A stretch of 64,000 nucleotides of DNA from Patagioenas fasciata (lineage: Eukaryota > Chordata > Aves > Columbiformes > Columbidae). Below are positions 1 through 11,800 of the stretch, piece by piece. The DNA lies in the NCBI RefSeq assembly GCF_037038585.1, contig NC_092522.1:47405661-47469660 (forward strand). The letters are read 5' to 3'. Every line of letters begins with the position of its first letter. Position 1 is the stretch's first letter. A program made the translations under genes and the position numbers. The notes below the pieces were generated by a model. It saw only the letters and a list, made by a program, of their open reading frames with translations, was not told the DNA's origin and did not search any database.

Positions 1-3000
1 CCTGTTTCGGCTGGTGGGTAGCATCAAGTTGTCCAGGTAGCTGCTTGCTGTGAGGAGGTTGCCCTGTGGCGGGGCAGCCTTCCCCACAGAGTCCTCTCCC
101 TCCCACTGGGGCAGGGGCTGCAGACCCGTGGGCAGGGGTCTGGCCTGCTGCAGTGCCCCAGCTCAGGGGCAGCTGGGGGGCAAACAGAAATGCAATCAGC
201 TCTGGTCCTTCACTCTTTTGTGTTGTTATCAAAAGAAAGGATGCTCTTCATCTGGCAGGCGAGGTCCCTGCTGGTGTGTGAGGCCCCTTCTCCCGCACTT
301 CCCCACCTCAAAAGGGTTTGGTCGCAACCTTGCAGTGCACATACTGTATCCTGTGCACGGCCCATGAGCTGGCCACAGCCACCCCAGGCTGAGCAAACCC
401 CCAAAAGTAGGTACCTGCCCGCCATCCTAGTTGTGCTCATGCTGCTGCTTATGCAGCCAGCAGGGCACAAGCAACTGGGTCTGGTGGAAAAGTGTATGCA
501 TGGATGAGTGGTGGCATAAGAGAAGCGGTGGCCAAGCGAGACCAAGGGAGTGAAAGACTGCCTGTCTAAGTAGCAGTGTGATGAAGGGCTGGCTTCAGCT
601 CACTGCAAAAACTCCCTGTGCTGCTTCTCCCACCACTGTCCCCTCATTACCACCTGGTGCAGAGATCTGGGCTCAAGGTGTCTCTCATCTTCCAGAGCTC
701 AGGGGGGCTCCCCAGCAGAGCTAGCTTGTCTTCTCTTCCCCTTCACTGTCCTTCTGGGTGAACTTCCATCTCATATTTTTTGCCTTTTAAAACAGATGGA
801 AAAAAACAGGCTTAAAGTTTAATAACCCATCTGTGTCCATAGAGAGGCTGGTCAGTGAGGGGGGTGGAAGTGGTCTCTCCCCACAGCTCCAGGGAGCCCT
901 GGCTCCCCTACGGGCACAGCAATGCAGGCAGGAGTAAGCAAATGAGAAGAAATTGCCCTGACTTAGCAAGAGGTCATGCAGAAAGATCCATGCTGGCAGA
1001 CGAGACAGTGTGCTAAAGATAACTGTTTGACAAACTATATTTACTCTCCCTTTCTGGGAGGACTTACAGGGGATTTGGAGCATTGTGCTAATATAAGCCA
1101 TCCAGTGCCTGTGGCAGAGGAAGCACCTACTCGGGGCTTCTTTGCGCTTGTGTCTTTACAAGCCATGAGAGGGGACACTGCTGAAAATAGCCCTGTCTCC
1201 TAATTGTATTCTTGGGAATGTTAATCAGCAGGCTTGCTCTTCCCACCAGCAGCAACCGTGCAGCGATACTGTTTGATCAAATGCAGCTGCTTTCCCTCAC
1301 CACCACCATTTTTCTCACCAGCAGCACTGGGTGTCCCTGCCCACATCCCTCCCTAACCTGCAGAGGAGGTGATCCATTTTGGGGACTCTCAGAATCAAGG
1401 GAAAGACCATTGTTTGTGTTTTCTGGGTATTCTGGGAAACCTCTGTGTTGGAGCTGGCTTTCTGCCTCTGAGAGGTCCCCACCTAAACAAAGGCGATGAG
1501 GGTTAATGCTCGACAAAGGGGCGGGGGGCGAAAGAGAGAATTCTCCTAAACAGTCGTGATTTTTCAGCTGATGTTTGTAAGCTTTCCGCCATACAGGAAA
1601 AGAGGCACTTGAGATTTTGAGTATGCAGTAACCATGACAAATACAGAAGTACAAAAACAGCTCTAGGCAGCTAGAAAGAACAATACCGAACAAACAAATT
1701 AGCCATCTGTACCATCTCTAGCTCCTAAAAGTAAACATAAACACAGATCCACACTGAAAAGGGCTGTACTCGTAATAAATCAATTAGCACTGCCAGCACT
1801 TGGAGGCAGCAGGGGGAGAGGTGCAGGACCAGAGGAACAGACCTCTCCCTGCCTCGTTTCAGGTTGGCTCTCTGGGCTCCCAAAAAGCTCTCCTGTGGGC
1901 TGGGGAGTGAGGATCGGCTCACCAGAGCGCTCCCCCCGCGCGTGATGGGGGGAGTGACACCATGGAAAATCTTGACCCCGGGGGGATGTCCAGTGTTCAC
2001 ATTTCAGAGACTTCCTTTCCCAAGCCCCAGCCAGTGAGGGTCTTGTGATCCTTCCTCTCTCCTCTCTTTTGGGTGCAGCAGTGTGTTGGGAAGGTTACAA
2101 ATACAGGCAACTGTTTGCTCTAATCCATCTCTGTCCGTGGGGATCAGTAGTGTATCAGGCTCCTCTTTCCTCACTCCCAATTTATCTCTGATTGACTTGC
2201 CCATCCCATGGCCACCATTCATAACCCTCAGCTTGCTGCTTTTCTTACAGACATCTCCTTATATGCCAAACACCCACAGAGAGCCACCTTAAATAATCAT
2301 CCTTTTGAGATGCAGAAGCACCAGAGTGGTGGTAGGGGGTAGCAGGGCAGACCTTTAGGAGTTTTATTGCCCGCTGTTCTGCATGGTGGGTGTCCTGCTC
2401 CAGAGGAGAGCAAGGGGGAATGGCCAGATTTGGTAATAAATAACCACTGTGTTGTGGGAGCCTGAACCACTCCGCAGAGTGTGAAGATCAGGACATTTGT
2501 GCTGTAAAGGACCTTTGTTGTGTACCTAAGGAAGGGAGACAGACCCTTAGTGCTGTGAACCAGCACTGTGCTCCCCACAGCCGCCTCAGAGGTCAGTGCC
2601 TGATGCTGCATCCCACCAACTGGGAAAGGATGGTGATGGGACCTGTCTCCATGGATGTATCTCAGGGAGTTGCTGACCAGCTTCTACTTTTGAGTCCCCT
2701 GCACTGTCCCCAGCCTCCTGCAATGGGTGCAAGGACTGTGTGTGAACTGCTCCACACGCCATAGGGGATACCAAGACCAGAGGCTAAGTAGGGCACACTT
2801 GCAAAGTTTCATTGCCATCTCATTGCTGGTCAAGTCTGCGGGCAGGAAGGAGTTTGCTGTTACTGTAAAGCTCTGTACTAGCTGTGCCTCACTGCATCCC
2901 TTCAGGGAGGGCACAAGTGGGTGAAACTTGAGTTGTGGGCAAGGATTAGGAGAGCAATGCAGTCTGGAGGAGAAAACAAACACAGCCGTGAAAGGCTGGC

Positions 3001-5100
3001 ATACTAAGCCTAAAATCTGTCACTGTCAGAGAAAGAGCAACAGCAGCATCTGTCTAACAGCACATACCGATGGGGTAGGAACTCTTTGTTGGTGTGTGAC
3101 CTTCAAGTCATTTCCAGGAATAGATTTTGGCTCCAATTTCAACTCTAAGTAAAGCACCTTCTCCTGTCATGATATGGAAGCTGAGGTATTTCAGTTTCCA
3201 GAAACAAACAGAGCTGGCAGGAGGCAGCCGACGGCCTTGGCTGCCACAGAGCCCTACATGGCAGCAGCTCCGGAAATGGCCAACTCTGGAAATGACACGG
3301 GGGCAAAGGGGCTCCGTGGGCTTCATCACCCTGACCCTTGCCATCATGCAGTGGCTTCTGTGCACTGCCTAGCCCTAGCTGATAAGGTGTCTGCATCTTT
3401 TCTCCTCAACTGTAAGAAGCTATTACATTTCTTAGTTCATTTCTAACATTATAATTCAGTTTGACACCCGCCTTTTTTACAAAGGTGGCTGAGAAACATC
3501 AAGTGCTCTGCCCTTAATGGAAAGAGGCAGCCCAGTGAGCAGAGGGTGGCACACGGAACCAGGGGGCACAAACCACTTTCCAGGTGCTGCTGCCCTGCCC
3601 TGCCAGCTCCACGTGGAGGAGCTGGGAGCGACTCCCATCCTGCTTTCCAGAATGGAGGCATTGGAAGGAAACGAAGCGTGGACTGTTGTGACAGTAGAGA
3701 GGCCCCCACCTTTGGCAGGGGTTTCAGCAGCTCTTAGCAGTGGGGTCCTGGGTCCCCTGCCTCTGCAAAATGAGGTCTGGATTCGCTTCTTCAGACTGAG
3801 CAGCCCAGGATGGGCTGCAATGAAAGGGTCACAGCCATGCATACCCTGTGCTTTTTCAGTGGTCTTCACTGGCAGAAGCAGCGTGTGTGTGCATGTATTT
3901 GAGAGAGGCAAGGGGTGAACACAGCGCGTGTGGGTCTGTGCACACCCAGCCTGTCTTCTCACAGCCCAGAAGTTCCTGAAGCACCCTCAGGAAGAAAATA
4001 TTTTGCTAAACATCACCTGAAACAAGAGGGGGGTTTCAGTTCAGTGGAAAGCCGTGTCTGATACACCTCTGGAGCCTGGGGAACCGAAGTCAGAACCAGG
4101 ATAAACTCTTGAGAGCAAGCACTCACAGTGCAGGGATGAAGCAGCTGCTTTTACCTCTGGTACTTAAATCTCTATACCTTCAGGAACATTTTCTCTACTT
4201 GTTTGAAATGTCATTTTAGCAGCCAAGGAGGAGAATGCAAACCTTTTGTTGCTGGCTTTGTCTGCCTGCTCTGCCTAGCAAGCTCTGAATGGCAGGGGAC
4301 ATTAGCTGCCACAGCAGTAGGACAGCTGTCTGGCAGCATTTCAGAAACAGAGGAACAGGCCTGGACTGGAGAAATATTTACAAGGACTGTTTAACTTGCT
4401 GAAGCCCAGCACCATTAGTTGGCTTCATGCAGGTGAGGACCATACTGCTGCTTTACAGACCAGCCATTGTAGCCATTCGCCTTGACCAGTCAGGCATAGC
4501 AAGGCAAGGTGGATAGGAAACCGTCAGGACAGAGAGATTTGTGCCACTTTAAATGAGTACAAGGTGTGTGGCAGAAGTCCACCATGACTCATAAAAGCCC
4601 AGCAAAGCTAGAAGTAGGCATGCTTCTTCCCAGTCACTAAAAGGAAACTGGGCAAGGAAAGCCCAGCTGCACCCTGTTGTCCAGAGGGATTTCCAGCAGT
4701 GGAAATTGTTGTAGGGATGGGTGTTGTCATCTGCAGCCCTGTGTCTTCTGCTGTTCTTAGGATGTTCAGCAAGTCCTGGGAGCTGATTTTCTTTCTACAG
4801 GCGGCATGCTAGCCTACCAGTGAAATCCACCATAACTAGAAATTGGGAAAAAGATGCTCTGTGCCATCAGCCTGAAGCCAGTAGGAGATACGGTGTCATT
4901 TAGAGTCTGATAGGACATTGTCAAAGATGACAGAGCAACAAGCCAGTGTATCAAAAAGAAAGTAAGGCCTTTGCAGGTACCTCTTTTTGGACTAACATCC
5001 TACATGTGCACAGTAACGACTGTGGCAGTTTTTATCTATCCAAAAACATTTCATGGGATAGCTTGATTCACAGTGGTTTGGCAGAGAGCAAAGGGAGTGC
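1..5100. other. Intergenic DNA, no gene recognised
   Basis: The stretch has mixed base composition and stop codons in all frames every few dozen codons. The open frames present are short, overlap on both strands and resemble no protein I know. I see no splice-bounded exon series, RNA gene or clear repeat. It may be 3' flank of the neighbouring upstream gene, but nothing in the sequence shows this. Confidence 0.6.
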
Positions 5101-5116
5101 TCAGGAGGGTTGGGGG

Positions 5117-5205
5117 TTTTTTTTTGTATTGCACTTCTCTGCAATACTGAAAAAAAAAAAAAGCAAAAAATCAAACCAAACAAAACAAAAACCCAAACCT
5201 GATGC
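5117..5205. repeat. T9/A13 inverted repeat followed by A-rich tract
   Basis: A run of nine T (5117-5125) is followed by GTATTGCA, a six-base loop, the exact reverse complement TGCAATAC, two unpaired bases and thirteen A (5150-5162). The RNA or cruciform would be a stem of about 17 pairs. It continues into A-rich sequence with CAAAA/CAAAC units to about 5205. It could be a chance meeting of two homopolymers or the remains of a small hairpin element. Confidence 0.5.
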
Positions 5206-5659
5206 TGCTCCCAATGCCACAGGTGAGCTTGCTCCTCCTGGCCACTGTCAGAGCCCGACACCCACAGCAGCAGGGTGCTGGCTACAGCCACTCACTGCAG
5301 TGGCCACAGGAAGATTTTCTGTATGGAGTAACTGTCAAACACAGCAGATTCGGTTTACTACTGCATCCAACAGGCATGAAGGATGGCTTACAGATCTGTG
5401 AGACAATCCCTGGTAGCTACCCCTTTCCCCAGTTCCTGCCCAGCCATGGTCCAGATCTGCATGTCTGGGTGGACAGGAGCTGTGTTGTCAGGATTTTCAA
5501 AGCTCGTAGCTCGTACGTTCATGCCCTTTAAGAGATCTATTCTTTCAGGCACACAGGCAAGGTAGGTCTGTCCCTCCCTCAGGTCTGCCTTCTTCAGGAT
5601 AAAAGAAGTGGAAGCAGGAGAGTGGAGAGGCTTGTGTGGCACAGCAAGGAAAACTCTCT

Positions 5660-6290
5660 GGTTTATGGATTGTTACAAAGCTCCTGAAAATTAAACTATT
5701 TTTCATATGTAATGAACTGTGCATGTCCTGTACAGCAATAAAAATATCAAAAGTAGTGCAAAGAACTAATGTGGGCCATAAATACCGACTCATATTCATA
5801 ATGTTTTCGTAGGGCCATTATAACTAAAATATAAATGGAGTTTTTATTTTAAAAATTTAATGTTAATCAAATGGTTATGAAAGTACATAACAACAACTGT
5901 GACATACTCATGGTCTAAATAATAAAAATGAAATGGGTGATGAATTCCTGTGGAAATTTAATTTGCAAAAGAAAGAGCATTGCATTAATAAGGCATAATT
6001 ACATCATCAAATATTTACCATTATTTGCTGGAATCCATTTTATTTTTATTTTACATAATGAAACAGTGGGGACATAAAGCAGCAGGCCAGGCCCCATCTG
6101 AACTCTTTTTGTGCTCCCAGGTCACGCAGGCAATACACTTGAGTTACAAGTTTTGCTGGTTTGCTTCATTGTTTTCCTCTAAAGGCTCCAATACTACATT
6201 TAAAATATTACTCTTCAATTCCTACAGCTCATCTTTTTCGTTACTCAGCACGCATCAGTACCATTATTTCAATCCACATCTCTAGAGAGA
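5660..6290. promoter_or_regulatory. AT-rich block with enhancer-like composition (candidate conserved element)
   Basis: The composition changes abruptly to AT-rich, with many TAAT, ATTA, TAATTA-like and AATAAA words and almost no CpG. Flanks on both sides are much richer in GC. Dense homeodomain-type words in an intergenic island are typical of vertebrate conserved non-coding elements. Conservation cannot be seen from one sequence, so this is inference. Confidence 0.25.
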
Positions 6291-7530
6291 ATAAGTGAAG
6301 TGACCCAAGGTCCCCTACAGATGCAGGTCAGTGGATGAATAACTATTTAACACGGGCCGTCTGCTGGGTGCTATCACGCAGCAGCCACTTTCACTTCTCC
6401 AAGGAGCACTGGTGTTCCCCACCAGAGAAGCAGTGTGAAGACACAACCACGTCAAAGCTGTCAAGCCGATGTCAGCCTTGATTCAACATCCAGACCCAGG
6501 CTGCTGGCAGGGGTGTGTTCAGCAGAAGGTGGCACCAGCTGACGGTTGTACCTCCACCCTCCGTGTTTTATTCCTAGCCATGTGCTGACATTTATTTCCT
6601 TCCTACAGGTCTGCTGGCCGAAGGGATTGGCACCTTTCCTGCTGAGGTGTAGGATCCTGATGGGATTCCCATGCAAACAAGTGCTTGGAGGCACGTCCCA
6701 AGCATCTGGGCAAGGTTATTTGGGAAAGGCCAGCCTGGGGAGCCATCGTTACCTTGAATCAAAACCCACCCTTCCAGGATGGATGTTTTTCTGCTCCTTT
6801 TCACAAGGCATGGTTGCTGCTGCCCAGTTTTGTGTTGCACTTGCTCAGCTCAGCCAATGCTGAGAGACTCAGTGAGTTCTTGGGATTTTTTTAGGTTAAT
6901 TTGGAAAACTTCCCTGATTATACATCTGCCAGTGTAATTTACACCTCTGAGGACTGGGTTGATTAGAGAATCAGTGAGAATGATTAATTTTATTCATTGA
7001 AAGCAGGGCTCCGAGTGTGCTGCAACCTGTGACTGAACTGATATTGCCTTTAATTGTTCAGCTGGGTCCCTGGCAAGCCTGAGTTGAAGCTGCACAAACT
7101 TGCTCAGTACACGTTTCTGGTAGCCCGAGCTTCAGCTGTCCTGCTGAGCCAAACCAAGCCCAGCTCGTCTTCCGGCTACAGGTCTGAGATTCTGAACCCC
7201 CATGCACACACACAAAGGAGCAGCTTTTTAGCTTTGGATGGAGGTGTGCCTAGGTCAGACACAAGGCTTTAATGCCTGATGCTGGCAGCAGCAAGCTGCT
7301 GAGTGTGGGACGATTTACTTTACCCCCTGCTGTCACTGTTGTCCTTCCTGCGTTTCACAGGTGAGGGGCTCACTGCCTCACTACTAGGAGAGGTCAGAGG
7401 GAGGGAAGAGAGAGCAGCACGCACCCAAATGACACTGAATCATGCTGCTATTACTTGTATAATTAATGAAGAGGGTAACAGGAGAGAAAGTACACTTCAA
7501 AATCTGAGTACCTGAAGGTGTGGAAGCACA
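6290..7530. other. Intergenic DNA, no gene recognised
   Basis: I see no gene or clear element. The first 70 bases contain words like the 3' half of a MIR SINE (GTGACCCAAGGTC, then a loosely matching tail), but the match is too short and diverged to call. Confidence 0.5.
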
Positions 7531-8290
7531 CTTCACGAGCACTTTGGAGGGCTAGAAGTCAAAGTGGTCTTGACAAACAGGAGAAATGGTCTGGGATCAA
7601 TAAAATGAAATTCAATATGTGGGAGTGCACAGCACACACTTAGAAAGAGGACTCAGGTGGATAACAGTGCTGTGGGGAAGGGCCAGGCTGGCAGCAGGAG
7701 AGCAGGGAAGGTCCAGGTGAGCAGCAAGGCAGCAGCTTGTTTTCTGGGATGGGGAAGGGGCTGACCAGGAGATGCCAGTGGTCATGCCAAATGTGGAACT
7801 GAGAAAACCACCATTCCTTTCTCCTCAGGCCTGAGCTGGGCAGAGGATGGTATCCTTCTGCTCCAGGGGTGACGTAGGTGAGCGTGGAGGAGAGCAGGGC
7901 ATGGTGGTAGCCTTGAAGATGTGGCTTACAGAGAAAGGTTGAAAGAACTGGTTTGTCCAGGCTGGAAGAGTGGAGGATGAGGGGAGATGTGGTAACATGT
8001 CAAATATGTAAGAATTGCCATTAGACCCACTAGTCTTCAGGTGGGCAGAGAAGAAGGTGAGCTGTTTCTCAGTGAGAGTGAGCTGGCTTAGAGCTAAGGG
8101 AAAAACATGCTGTAACCAGCAGGAGAGGAGAGCCCTGGCAGAAGGCTGTCCCTGAAGATATTTTAAAAAGGTTAAACAAATATCAGTCGGGGATATCAGA
8201 CAGGAAGAGAGAGAGGGGGAGGGGAAGAGGGGCTGGATGATCTCTCTAGGTCCCTTGAGCCCTACATGTCCATGACTGCTGTGATTCAGG
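7530..8290 (+). mobile_element. Old 5'-truncated CR1 LINE (3' end region)
   Basis: The segment reads like the end of CR1 ORF2 plus the 3' untranslated region in sense orientation. Near 7560 is the stretch equivalent to 'gtgatcttgacaaattggag', followed by an 'aaatggtct...aatgaaattcaat' block. Around 7935-7980 comes the 'aggttgaaagaactgg...tttag-cctgg' block, then 'gaggggagat' and 'caaatatgtaa'. At 8230-8270 is the closing block 'ggctggatgatctctctaggtccctt...ccctacatgtccatgact'. Block order and spacing match the old amniote CR1 families. It is diverged, with many small gaps and no open frame, so it is long dead. The family-level call is by pattern memory; the subfamily is not assigned. Confidence 0.75.
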
Positions 8291-9340
8291 CTGAGGCAGT
8301 GCCCAAAATGTGTCTGGTGAATTCCACACGTGTCCAGAGTGACTCCTTGTCACAGGTTGTATGCTGTCCTTAAATGGTCCTTGATTTTTGCGGAGAGGTC
8401 ATGCCTCTTTAAAAGGGGATATTTAGGGCATCACCAGCACCTGTATCCCCAAAAGCATGGGCCAGATTTTTAATATTTGAAATTATTTTCTGCAACCCTA
8501 CTTCAAGCCTGGCTGATTTTTACACTCATTCAAATTAAAGTTTCTCTACTGGCATGACTACAATGCCTGCACTGCCAAAGCTAACATATAATACAAATTA
8601 AATGATAAGTTGTATGAAATATTGTTTCATCTATATCCAACACTAATATTGTAAGATGTAGAACCTTAACCTCCTTCCTCAAAAATAAAATAAAATGAGA
8701 AGTGCCAAAAAAGAGCTGCCAGGAAGAAAGCAAAAGTTATTCAGCATTGTGCTGGGCATTAGCTCTACTAGGAAAGGGGGGTAAGGTTAAGCTGAACGAA
8801 GTGGATGTGCAGAATAGGTCAAGTTAGCCCATGATATAACAAAAAAGGCTGCTGTTTCAGCCCCTGAGTGGCTAAGTCAGGAAATTCATGTAAAACAGAC
8901 TCAAGGATATTGGAGCTAGAGGACTGCATATAGACTAGGAGAGAAAATGTCTTCAGGTGTTGTTATTTCAAGCTCATGTAAATTCACTCACCTTCTCCAG
9001 TCACGCTTCATAAACATGCCCTCTGGGACCCTTGGCAGTCTGAGCTACACTGTGTTGGGTAATGTTCATTTTCTCCCCCTGAAGATGGATCAGAAGTAGC
9101 ACACATACAGCAGCATGTTTCACTATTTATTATATATTTAAAGAGTCAGATCTTCTGTAAGGAAGGCCAGCTTAAGCAGAGAGAAGAGTTGCACATCATG
9201 ACTGAAAAAAAAAAATCAGGTTTTGCTACCTGTTGTCTTTGCTTTAAGCAACCTCTGCCTGCAGCCAGGTGGCAACTCCATGGCTCACTTGTATTTCTGC
9301 TCATCAGCCATCATCTCTGTGCTATTTCTTGCTCCGTTTC
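8290..9340. other. Intergenic DNA, no gene recognised
   Basis: AT-leaning sequence with AATAAA words near 8683 but no recognisable gene upstream of them. No repeat family is recognised. Confidence 0.5.
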
Positions 9341-9344
9341 CCCA

Positions 9345-9660
9345 GTTGGCCGGGCTGCAGAGCAGTACCTTGTATGGCCGGGCAGGATGCCGGCGCGTCC
9401 CCATCCCCCGCCGCTGCCCCCGGCCCCGCCGCCCGCTCGCACCCTGAGGCCGGGCGGCACCACGGCGGTGAGCAGGGAAGGCGGGCGAGCGAGGGAGGGT
9501 ATATTTAGCTCTCCTAGGGGCAGCGCTACGCCACGACATCAGGCCAGCTTCTTCCTCGCGGGCTGCGCTGCCCAGCCCCGTCCGCTCCCCTGGCAGCGGG
9601 TCCCGGCGCCGCTGCGCGGCCCCGCCGCCTGTCCTCGCCTGCTGACGCAGGGGTTAGTCC
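9345..9660. promoter_or_regulatory. Isolated CpG-rich patch with TATA-like box (candidate ncRNA promoter or enhancer)
   Basis: CpG is abundant here and scarce for kilobases on both sides. The patch carries GC boxes (CCCCGCC types), a TATA-like TATATTTAG at 9500-9508, a MAF-type half site TGCTGACGCA at 9640-9649, and a good splice donor (GGCG|GTGAGC) near 9467. The strand is uncertain, but the TATA and donor words read on +. A 219-codon open frame crosses it. That frame is rich in Pro, Arg and Ala where the DNA is GC-rich and has no recognisable domain, so I treat it as a product of composition. The patch could start a long non-coding RNA or be an unmethylated distal enhancer. Confidence 0.4.
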
Positions 9661-10290
9661 GAAGTGCGAAAACAAGTGGCTGGGGGACCCACGTGCTTTG
9701 CTCCGCACAGGGCAAAAGCGAGGGCAAGCCCTGTCACTCACCCGACGGTATTTTGGCAGCGCCGGTGGGTATCAGCACGGGTTGGGAATTTCAGTCCCTG
9801 CCCATCTCCAGTGACAGGCTCTTACGGCCCCGGACACGCTCGTTCTGAGTGCCGCATTTATCGATGGTTATTCCAGGGCAGAGAGCAGGCTCAGAGTTTT
9901 GCAGTCACAAGAAACACATTCCTCTGGGTTTACCCTTCCGACTTCGCCGCCAGCAGCGTGACAGGAATAGTGATTCCAGCCTCTCCAGTGAGGTGGGCTC
10001 TGGGCACCCATGTGTCGGTGCAGGCAGGTGAGCCCTGGCTTGTCTCACTTCTCCAGGCTGGAGGCTTTTCCCTCTGTCAGCTGGGAACAGTGTCTGAGGG
10101 TCAGAATTCCATCCTCGCTCCTACCCCCTCCCCCCCCCTCAAATCAGAGCTATATTCAGCAGATGCCATGGATATACAATAGGTCTGTACTTCGCTGTAA
10201 AAGGGGTCTGGTCCCACCGAAGGAGCTGAATGCAGGCGGTGAAATGTACACTTCGTATTTTCAAGATTATTGAGGCTTCTTTCACATGTG
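9660..10290. other. Intergenic DNA with a C-rich run
   Basis: No gene is recognised. A pyrimidine run near 10120-10141, almost all C with three T, is the only local irregularity. Confidence 0.5.
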
Positions 10291-10960
10291 ACACGGATGG
10301 CTGGATTTTTGGCAGTGCTGAGCACCTACAAATACTACCACATTGACTCAGAGCGTGTTGGCACGCAGCACTCTGGAAAATTAGGCCATGTTTCTCCAGT
10401 GCAAAAGGCTTGTTGATGTGTGGGATATCGAATGTGTAAAATTATTTGCACACTGCTTCTTAATAACAATAAAAGGATGACTCATAATTACTTTCTGAGA
10501 ATATTAAAATCCTAGACAACATGCTTCTTGCACCGTACAGTGAATTTGTACAGCACAGTGTATTAAATGCTCTCCTTTATTACAGAATAGTGATGCCTAA
10601 TAACTCCCGAGCTCAAGTTTCGCTGCAGTATTTGTAATTCACATCCATAATAACATTTTCTGATTTAACAGCCCGGGGCAGATGCCACAATACGTTATAC
10701 AGCACGGGTGCAAATAATGAGATAGGATGATGTCATTGTGTAGCATACCTCCTAAGCAATCTAAACATACTGTCTCCCGCTTTCCCACCTTTCATCATTG
10801 CCTGCTCGCTCCCGCCTGATGCTTTTGTGCCCGTTCCCATGGCAACAGCTTCTATTGTAGACCAGACCCTCATGCAGATGTTGTCATTGATCCAACACCT
10901 TTGATGGCGCATTGTCTTCTTATTTCCCACTCTCCTGTCTCTGTTCTCCCCCAGTAAGGA
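10290..10960. promoter_or_regulatory. Candidate cis-regulatory block with an RFX X-box and a TCF/LEF site
   Basis: A compositionally uniform, repeat-free block with several sharp binding-site words. GTTCCCATGGCAAC at 10833-10846 differs by one base from a perfect palindromic RFX X-box. CCTTTGATG at 10898-10906 fits TCF/LEF. The 5' part has many AATAA and TAATTA-like words. The X-box is known as the binding element of RFX factors; function and conservation here are inferred. Confidence 0.35.
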
Positions 10961-11099
10961 TGGGTTAGGACACTTCCTCCTGCCCAGTGCCTTTGATCTG
11001 AAGTAGGAGAAGAGGGAAACTATTGACTGGGTTTTATTATCAAGCTTAATCCTTCTTGGGGTGCTTTCTCAGGGCTAAAATAATATGCTATGGAGCCAG

Positions 11100-11800
11100 C
11101 TACAGGTTCTCATGTGCAGTTGTTAAAATGGGTGCCTTAACTAAAACAACTAGAGGAATCAAGAGCAATTAGCATTGGCAGACCCTAATTAAAACCTCTC
11201 TCTGACAGAGCATGGAAAACTCCTGTTTCATAGGGGTACGCTGCTGCTTTACTGCTTGCACAGTGTGATTAGAGCCTCCCCACCCCCCCCCCCACCCCGC
11301 CCCACTGAGCGCCTAGGGAAGTTTCCACATTTTGGCCATGTTCATTGTTCAGGCTCTTCCCCACCCGGGCTTGTTGCTTCAGCTTTGCTCAAAGGGAAAG
11401 GCAGGGAGGTGGCAGAGCCATAGAGCTGTGCTGGAAAAGCCGCACCATGGATTACTGCTGAAATGAAATGTAGCTGTGAGAAAAAAAGCAGAGAACAAGG
11501 GAATTCTGCTTAATCACCTATTATCTGCAGTTGTTTTGCATTCTTCATCTGTCACTCCTTGCTGGAGTCGGACGTTGTTCTCCTGATGATGAGAACCTGA
11601 CAGACGGATGGTAATGAATGTGTAACCAAAGACCTGGGCTTTTGCATTTGCATTATTTATTCACCTAAAGCAGGAGCTGCTCTATATTTAGTGTATGATG
11701 TCAGTGGCTTGTTTGCATCCTTAGAAACTGGCAGGGAGCCACATCTCACATGATAGATGAAATCACTGATAAATGCTTCTTTTCACTGAAGGAAAAACAG
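11100..11800. promoter_or_regulatory. Candidate cis-regulatory block with octamer and MEF2 sites
   Basis: The block includes a perfect POU octamer ATTTGCAT at 11646-11653 and a perfect MEF2 consensus CTATATTTAG at 11682-11691, 29 bases apart. A TGTTTGC forkhead-like word follows near 11708. A C-rich tract (about 11281-11302) lies in its left part. Words of this specificity close together suggest an enhancer, but no alignment is available to test constraint. Confidence 0.3.

Noticed and set aside
1-550. 3' end of an upstream gene such as IRF2BP2
   Set aside because: No coding similarity, stop codon context or polyadenylation arrangement could be tied to it.
6290-6360. MIR-like 3' tail words
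   Set aside because: Match is limited to about 25 scattered bases, not enough beyond chance.
9189-9848. 219-codon open frame on the + strand
   Set aside because: It crosses the CpG-rich patch, has Pro/Arg/Ala-biased low-complexity composition there, and resembles no protein family.
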